Below, one piece after another: positions 59,777 through 64,000 of a stretch of DNA of 64,000 bases. The DNA is taken from assembly GCA_963804045.1 (NCBI GenBank), contig CAWDOR010000036.1, forward strand, positions 62,001 to 126,000, given 5' to 3'. The notes under the pieces were generated by a model. It saw only the letters and a list, made by a program, of their open reading frames with translations, made no database searches and was not told the origin of the DNA. Origin of the DNA: Rhodoblastus sp963804045 (lineage in GTDB: Bacteria; Pseudomonadota; Alphaproteobacteria; Rhizobiales; Beijerinckiaceae). A program made the translations under genes and the position numbers. Position 1 is the first letter of the stretch; every line of letters begins with the position of its first letter.

Positions 59777-60050
59777 ATGGCTCATAAAAAAGCTGGCGGT
59801 TCCTCCCGCAACGGGCGCGAACTCGGAAGGTCGTCGCCTTGGCGTGAAAAAATTCGGCGGCGAAGCGGTCGTGGCCGGCAATATCATCGTGCGTCAGCGC
59901 GGCACCAAATGGCATCCCGGCGCCAATGTCGGCATTGGCAAGGATCACACCCTGTTCGCCCTCGTCGAAGGCAAGGTGTTCTTCAAGACCCAGGGCGCCC
60001 GTTCCTACGTAAACGTAATTACCGCCCCGGCCGCACAGGCCGCTGAATAA
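59777..60050 (+). pseudogene. rpmA: 50S ribosomal protein L27, one-base insertion
   Basis: MAHKKAGGSSRNGRE is followed by a frame change; the rest (VKKFGGEAVVAGNIIVRQRG...PAAQAAE) is intact in the next frame from about 59840. Removing one A at 59820-59821 gives NGRDSEGRRLGVKKFGG, the normal L27 sequence (90 aa). L27 helps place tRNA at the peptidyl transferase centre. A true loss in a single-copy gene is unlikely, so a base-calling error is the likely cause. Confidence 0.93.
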
Positions 60051-60177
60051 TCCGGGAGATTTTCGGTCTCCCGAGGCGCGAGCCCCGAGAGACTGCCGGT
60101 CAGGCCCATATAAGGCCAAGTTTCTGAACGAAGATCGCCTAATTCTTCCGTCAGAAACATCCAGCGCCAAGTTTTGA

Positions 60178-60201
60178 GGGGAACGCGCGCGTTCCCCTTT
60201 T
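60178..60201 (+). terminator. Intrinsic terminator after rpmA
   Basis: GGGGAACGCG/CGCGTTCCCC (60178-60197) is a perfect palindromic stem with four T after it. It lies 128 bp after rpmA and 20 bp before the GNAT gene. Confidence 0.65.
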
Positions 60202-60220
60202 GCTTTGACTGGAGCCTGAC

Positions 60221-60778
60221 ATGTTTCCGGAACTCGCCCGCGACGACGTCTTCCGTCTCGAAACGCCCCGCCTCTGGCTGCGCTGGCCGCGGGCCGCCGA
60301 CGCCCCGGCGTTGGCTGCGCTGGCCAATGATTGGGACGTCGCGCGACACACCGCCTTTCTGCCGCATCCCTATGACGCGGAGGATGCGCGGAGCTTCGTC
60401 GTCGACAGCCGCCTCGGCAATGCTCTGGGCCGGCATCTGCGCCTGGCGCTGACGCTGAAGACCGGGGATCGCGCGCCGATCGGCGTGATCGGGCTCGAAC
60501 CCGATGGCAAGTCTTACGCGCTCGGCTATTGGCTGGGTCGGCCCTATTGGGGGCGGGGCTTTGCGCGAGAGGCGGCGCAGGCCATGGTCGACGCCTTTTT
60601 TCGGGTCATGCCGAAGGAGGAGTTGCTGGCGACGGTCCTGCCGGAAAACGCCGCTTCGGCGGCGCTTTTAACCCAGACGGGGTTCCGTCCCGCCGGGCAG
60701 AGCCCGGCGCCGGGCCGCCATCGGGGCGAAAAGGCGCTGCGTTTCGCCCTGAATCGCGAAAGCTGGCGCGCGGCGTAA
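60221..60778 (+). CDS. GNAT family N-acetyltransferase
   Basis: 185 aa. RimJ/RimL-like start with RLETPRLWLRWPRAADAPALAALAND, the acetyl-CoA loop GYWLGRPYWGRGFAREAAQAMV, then VLPENAASAALLTQTGF. A GNAT gene between rpmA and obgE is a conserved feature of Hyphomicrobiales. Substrate unknown; ribosomal protein acetylation is a guess from the family name only. Confidence 0.88.
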   Translation: MFPELARDDVFRLETPRLWLRWPRAADAPALAALANDWDVARHTAFLPHPYDAEDARSFVVDSRLGNALGRHLRLALTLKTGDRAPIGVIGLEPDGKSYALGYWLGRPYWGRGFAREAAQAMVDAFFRVMPKEELLATVLPENAASAALLTQTGFRPAGQSPAPGRHRGEKALRFALNRESWRAA

Positions 60779-60835
60779 ACTTGTAGCGTTCCGCCGCTTG
60801 GGCTACAGCCTGAGCGGCAAAAGATCGGCAAAAAA

Positions 60836-61876
60836 ATGAAGTTTCTCGATCAAACCAAAATCTATGTCCGCTCCGGCGACGGCGGGGCGGGCTGCGTCTC
60901 GTTCCGGCGCGAAAAATTCATCGAATTCGGCGGACCAGACGGCGGCGACGGCGGACGCGGCGGCGATGTCGTGGCCGAATGCGTCGCCGGCCTCAACACG
61001 CTGATCGATTTCCGCTACCAGCAACATTTCAAGGCCAAGACCGGCATGCATGGCATGGGCAAGAACCGCGCCGGCGGGCGCGGCGCCGACGCCGTGCTGA
61101 AAGTGCCCGAGGGCACGCAGATTTTCGAGGTGGATGGCGAGACCCTGATCGCCGATCTCACCGAGGTCGGCCAGCGCGTGGTGATCTGCAAGGGCGGCAA
61201 TGGCGGCTTCGGCAATCTGCATTTCACCAGTTCGACCAATCGCGCGCCGCGTCGCGCCAATGCGGGACAGCCGGGCGAGGAGCGCGAAATCGTGCTGCGG
61301 CTGAAGCTGATCGCCGACGCCGGTCTGGTCGGTCTGCCCAACGCCGGAAAAAGCACGTTTCTCGCCGCCGTTTCCGCGGCGCGTCCGAAAATCGCCGATT
61401 ATCCCTTCACCACGCTGCATCCCAATCTCGGCGTGGTCAATTGCGACGGGCGCGAATTCGTGCTCGCCGATATTCCCGGCCTGATCGAAGGCGCCCATGA
61501 GGGCCACGGGCTCGGCGACCGCTTTCTGGGCCATGTCGAGCGCACCGGAGTCCTGTTGCATCTGGTGGACGGCGCCGGCGAGCACGCGGGCAAGGCCTAT
61601 AAGGTGGTGCGCGGCGAGTTGGAGGCCTATGGCCACGGCCTCGCCGACAAGCCGGAAGTGGTGGCGCTGACCAAGATCGACGCGCTCGACGCCGAAACCC
61701 TGAAACAGCAAATCGAGCGGCTGAAGCGCGCCATCAAGAGCGCAGGCCCGGTTCTGGCCGAGGGCGAAAAGCCGCGCGCGCCGCTGAAAATCTCTTCGGT
61801 CGCGGGCGAGGGCGTCACCGAGCTTTTGCGCGCCGTGCAGGCCTTTATCGAGAACTCGCCGCCGCGAGGAGGCTGA
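60836..61876 (+). CDS. obgE: GTPase ObgE/CgtA
   Basis: 346 aa. Glycine-rich Obg domain (VRSGDGGAGCVSFRREKFIEF, GGDGGRGGDV), then the G domain with GLPNAGKST, DIPGLIEGAHEG and TKID. Needed for late assembly of the 50S subunit and for growth control. Upstream is the GNAT gene; proB follows after 38 bp. Confidence 0.97.
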   Translation: MKFLDQTKIYVRSGDGGAGCVSFRREKFIEFGGPDGGDGGRGGDVVAECVAGLNTLIDFRYQQHFKAKTGMHGMGKNRAGGRGADAVLKVPEGTQIFEVDGETLIADLTEVGQRVVICKGGNGGFGNLHFTSSTNRAPRRANAGQPGEEREIVLRLKLIADAGLVGLPNAGKSTFLAAVSAARPKIADYPFTTLHPNLGVVNCDGREFVLADIPGLIEGAHEGHGLGDRFLGHVERTGVLLHLVDGAGEHAGKAYKVVRGELEAYGHGLADKPEVVALTKIDALDAETLKQQIERLKRAIKSAGPVLAEGEKPRAPLKISSVAGEGVTELLRAVQAFIENSPPRGG

Positions 61877-61914
61877 AGTCGCGCCCGCGCCGGAATGGCG
61901 GCCGTGAGGATAGA

Positions 61915-63048
61915 ATGGATCTGCCCAAACTCGCCGATTTCAAACGCGTCGTCATAAAGGTCGGCTCGTCGTTGCTGGTGGACAGCGCGCGCGGCGCGGC
62001 GCGGCGCGATTGGCTGCACGGGCTGGCCGACGATCTCGCGGCCCTGCACCGCGCCGGCGCCGATGTTCTGGTGGTCTCCTCCGGCGCCGTGGCGCTTGGC
62101 CGCTCGGTGCTGGGTCTGCCGCCCGGCGCGCTGCGGCTGGAGGATAGCCAGGCGGCGGCCTCCGTCGGCCAGATCGCCCTGTCGCGCATCTGGGCCGAGG
62201 CTTTCGCCGAACGCGGCATTGTCGCCGGGCAGATTCTGGTGACCTGGCAGGACACCGAGGAGCGCCGCCGCTATCTCAACGCCCGCGAGACGCTCGGGCG
62301 GCTGCTGGCGCTGCGCGCCGCGCCTGTTATCAACGAGAACGACACGGTGGCGACCGCCGAAATCCGCTATGGCGACAACGATCGTCTCGCGGCGCGGGTG
62401 GCGACCATGGCCTCCGCCGATCTGCTGATTCTTCTGTCCGACATCACCGGTCTCTACGACGCGCCGCCAGCGAAAAATCCCGAGGCGAAGCTCATTCCCG
62501 TCGTGCCGCGCATCGGCGCCGAAATCGAGGCCATGGCTGGCGGCGCGGCTTCGGAACTGTCGCGCGGCGGCATGCAGACCAAGATCGAGGCGGCGAAAAT
62601 CGCCACCTCCGGCGGCGCCCATATGGTGATCGCCGACGGTCGCCAACCCAATCCGGTCGGGCGCATCGCGCGGGGCGAGCCCTGCACCTGGTTCCTGACG
62701 CCCTCGACCCCGGTCAAGGCGCGCAAAAAATGGATCGCGGGGTCGCTGGCGCCGCAGGGCGTGGTGACCATCGACGAGGGCGCGGCGCGGGCGCTCGCCG
62801 CCGGCGCCAGCCTGCTGCCGGCCGGCGTCACGGCGGTCGAGGGCGATTTTTCCCGTGGCGATTGCGTCATCGTCCGCGACGCGCGCGGCGGCGAGGTCGG
62901 GCGCGGCCTGGTCGGCTATGATGTGGCGCTGGCGCGAAAAGTCATCGGCTGCAATTCCCGCCATATCGCGGAGGCGCTGGGCGTCGAGGGCCGCACCGAG
63001 ATGATCCACCGCGACGACCTGGCGCTGGCGGGCGATCTCGCGGAATAG
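61915..63048 (+). CDS. proB: Glutamate 5-kinase ProB
   Basis: 377 aa. Amino acid kinase domain (VVIKVGSSLLVDSARG, VSSGAVALGRSVLGLP, NENDTVATAEIRYGDNDRLAARVA, SRGGMQTKIEAAKIAT) and C-terminal PUA domain (LAPQGVVTIDEGAARAL...VIGCNSRHIAEALG). First step of proline synthesis, phosphorylating glutamate; feedback-inhibited by proline in homologs. The next core gene is proA, here separated by a Tad-like gene. Confidence 0.96.
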   Translation: MDLPKLADFKRVVIKVGSSLLVDSARGAARRDWLHGLADDLAALHRAGADVLVVSSGAVALGRSVLGLPPGALRLEDSQAAASVGQIALSRIWAEAFAERGIVAGQILVTWQDTEERRRYLNARETLGRLLALRAAPVINENDTVATAEIRYGDNDRLAARVATMASADLLILLSDITGLYDAPPAKNPEAKLIPVVPRIGAEIEAMAGGAASELSRGGMQTKIEAAKIATSGGAHMVIADGRQPNPVGRIARGEPCTWFLTPSTPVKARKKWIAGSLAPQGVVTIDEGAARALAAGASLLPAGVTAVEGDFSRGDCVIVRDARGGEVGRGLVGYDVALARKVIGCNSRHIAEALGVEGRTEMIHRDDLALAGDLAE

Positions 63049-63197
63049 GCCGCGCGCCGGAACTTTGACCGCGCCGGCGGAGAAAGCTGACAATTTTCAG
63101 GCTTCCCTACAGTTCATGGTTGAGGCCTGCAACCTGCATGAGGTCTTGGTTTATTACTTATTGATCTTTAACGGATTATCTTTGCGTCAGTGGGTTC

Positions 63198-63221
63198 GGA
63201 TACAAGACCGGTCTTGTATCC
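63198..63221. promoter_or_regulatory. 24-bp perfect palindrome upstream of the Tad-like gene
   Basis: GGATACAAGACC (63198-63209) is followed directly by its exact reverse complement (63210-63221), 21 bp before the Tad-like start. There is no T-run, so an operator for a dimeric regulator is more likely than a terminator. Confidence 0.5.
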
Positions 63222-63242
63222 GGCAAGCATTCGAGGCGAAGC

Positions 63243-63806
63243 GTGTTGAAACGGGTAGATCGGCTTGTCCTGCGCTTCACGCGCGACGCGAAAGGTTCCG
63301 TCGCCCTGATATTCGCGTTGTGCTTCATGCCGCTGATGGCGCTGTTTGCGGTTTCCGTTGACTACGCTCGGGCGGTGAGCGCCCAGGCGGCCTTGCGCGC
63401 CGGCGCGGACAGCGCCGCGCTGGCCGGGGCTTCGGTCGCCCGGCAGGAACTGGCCGCCGGCAATGCGAATTGGAACGCCGATGCGGTCGCCGCGGCGACC
63501 GATAGTTTTAACGCCCGCGCGGCGCGCATCGCCAACGCCGTCGTGACGGCGCCCATTGTTTCCGTGGCCCAGGGCGGCGCGGGCTATCAAGTTTCCGTCT
63601 CTTTCTCCGGCTCGTACAAAACCCCGCTGATTTCGCTGCCGCTGACCGGAGCCCGGAGCGCCGGAAACATTGCCATCTCCGGTTCGGTCGTCGCCAGCTT
63701 CGACGCCGGTCCCGTCGCGTCGCCGGCGCCAGTGGCCGAGGTTCAACCGGTCGCCGCCAGCTCCACATCCGGCGATCTCGGGCAGTCCTGGCCGATCCGG
63801 CGCTGA
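63243..63806 (+). CDS. TadE/TadG-like pilus assembly protein
   Basis: 187 aa from an ATG/GTG-region start (MLKRVDRLVLRFTRD). The early part GSVALIFALCFMPLMALFAVSVDYARAVSAQAAL is the TadE/TadG pattern, with one membrane segment and an ensuing SALRAGADSAALAGA-like segment as in the RADSAAL motif. Tad proteins belong to the Flp pilus system; the rest of a Tad cluster is not in the window, and the protein is shorter than full TadG. It interrupts the proB-proA pair. The start codon at 63243 is TTG or GTG type (GTGTTG context), so exact start is uncertain. Confidence 0.7.
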   Translation: MLKRVDRLVLRFTRDAKGSVALIFALCFMPLMALFAVSVDYARAVSAQAALRAGADSAALAGASVARQELAAGNANWNADAVAAATDSFNARAARIANAVVTAPIVSVAQGGAGYQVSVSFSGSYKTPLISLPLTGARSAGNIAISGSVVASFDAGPVASPAPVAEVQPVAASSTSGDLGQSWPIRR

Positions 63807-63877
63807 CGCCGCCCAGGTTTGCCGGGCGGGGGCCTGGTCTGCTAAACAGGCGGCCAAGGACCAAAAGGACATTGGCG

Positions 63878-64000
63878 ATGGAAAGCCTGCAAGCGGTTCG
63901 CGGCGAGAGCGGCGACCTGGAACATCTTCTGCTCGATCTCGGACTTCGCGCGCGAAAGGCCGCGCGCCTGCTGGCGCTGGCTTCGCCGGAGCGCAAGAAC
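63878..64000 (+). CDS. proA: Start of glutamate-5-semialdehyde dehydrogenase ProA (partial)
   Basis: ATG 63878 behind AAAAGGAC. 41 codons are seen (MESLQAVRGESGDLEHLLLD...), with LGLRARKAARLLALASPERKN matching the ProA N-terminus (GRRARAAARVLA...). It would reduce glutamyl phosphate to the semialdehyde, the step after ProB. Cut by the end of the window. Confidence 0.85.
   Translation, partial: MESLQAVRGESGDLEHLLLDLGLRARKAARLLALASPERKN

Overview
The window is GC-rich DNA from an alphaproteobacterium. Gene content and order (infC with an AUU start, tandem glycine riboswitch before gcvT, split gcvPA/gcvPB, dciA next to mutY, rplU-rpmA-GNAT-obgE-proB-proA, ctpA-deacetylase-rppH) point to the Hyphomicrobiales, perhaps near Beijerinckiaceae/Methylocystaceae; the family is an inference. 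Most of the window is core chromosome, interrupted by two accessory regions.

Layout. 0-11.7 kb: 3' end of ctpA, a divergent polysaccharide deacetylase, rppH, recF-recQ, an MHS-type transporter, infC, a glycosyltransferase, a hydrolase, tRNA-Leu(CAG) and an IalB-like exported protein. 11.7-19.9 kb: glycine cleavage genes, with gcvT-gcvH behind a tandem glycine riboswitch and gcvPA-gcvPB convergent to them behind dciA-dsbA; then mutY. 20-22.8 kb: an Imm74-like protein, a zinc peptidase, an enoyl-CoA hydratase and a Crp/Fnr regulator. 23-31.3 kb: a branched-chain-amino-acid-type (Liv) ABC transporter operon flanked by two acyl-CoA ligase genes, suggesting uptake and CoA activation of an organic acid.

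31.3-37.07 kb is a patchwork of lower-GC or repeat-rich accessory DNA: a remnant of a ThDP-enzyme gene (its full-length relative lies just beyond the region), an HNH-like protein, a DUF3800 protein facing a 57-codon reading frame, an IS1595-type transposase, a duplicated repeat block, a DUF559 protein, phased A-tracts and a perfect 16-bp parS-like palindrome. 37-49.4 kb: the ThDP enzyme, then a nitrate assimilation cluster on the minus strand (nasT-nasS, leader, nirB-nirD-nasA-narK, PP2C/kinase fusion).

49.8-58.95 kb looks like a P4-type integrated element lying against the 3' end of tRNA-Ser(CGA): tyrosine integrase, AlpA-like regulator, DUF3102 protein, primase/helicase, iteron-like repeats, serine recombinase with a palindromic candidate site, and an AIPR-family (phage-resistance-like) gene. 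59-64 kb returns to core: rplU, rpmA, a GNAT protein, obgE, proB, a Tad-like protein and the start of proA.

Five genes (gcvPB, the livH-like permease, nasT, the integrase, rpmA) are each broken by a single-base indel. As rpmA and gcvPB are core genes, uncorrected sequencing errors are the simplest explanation. No rRNA genes or CRISPR arrays were seen.
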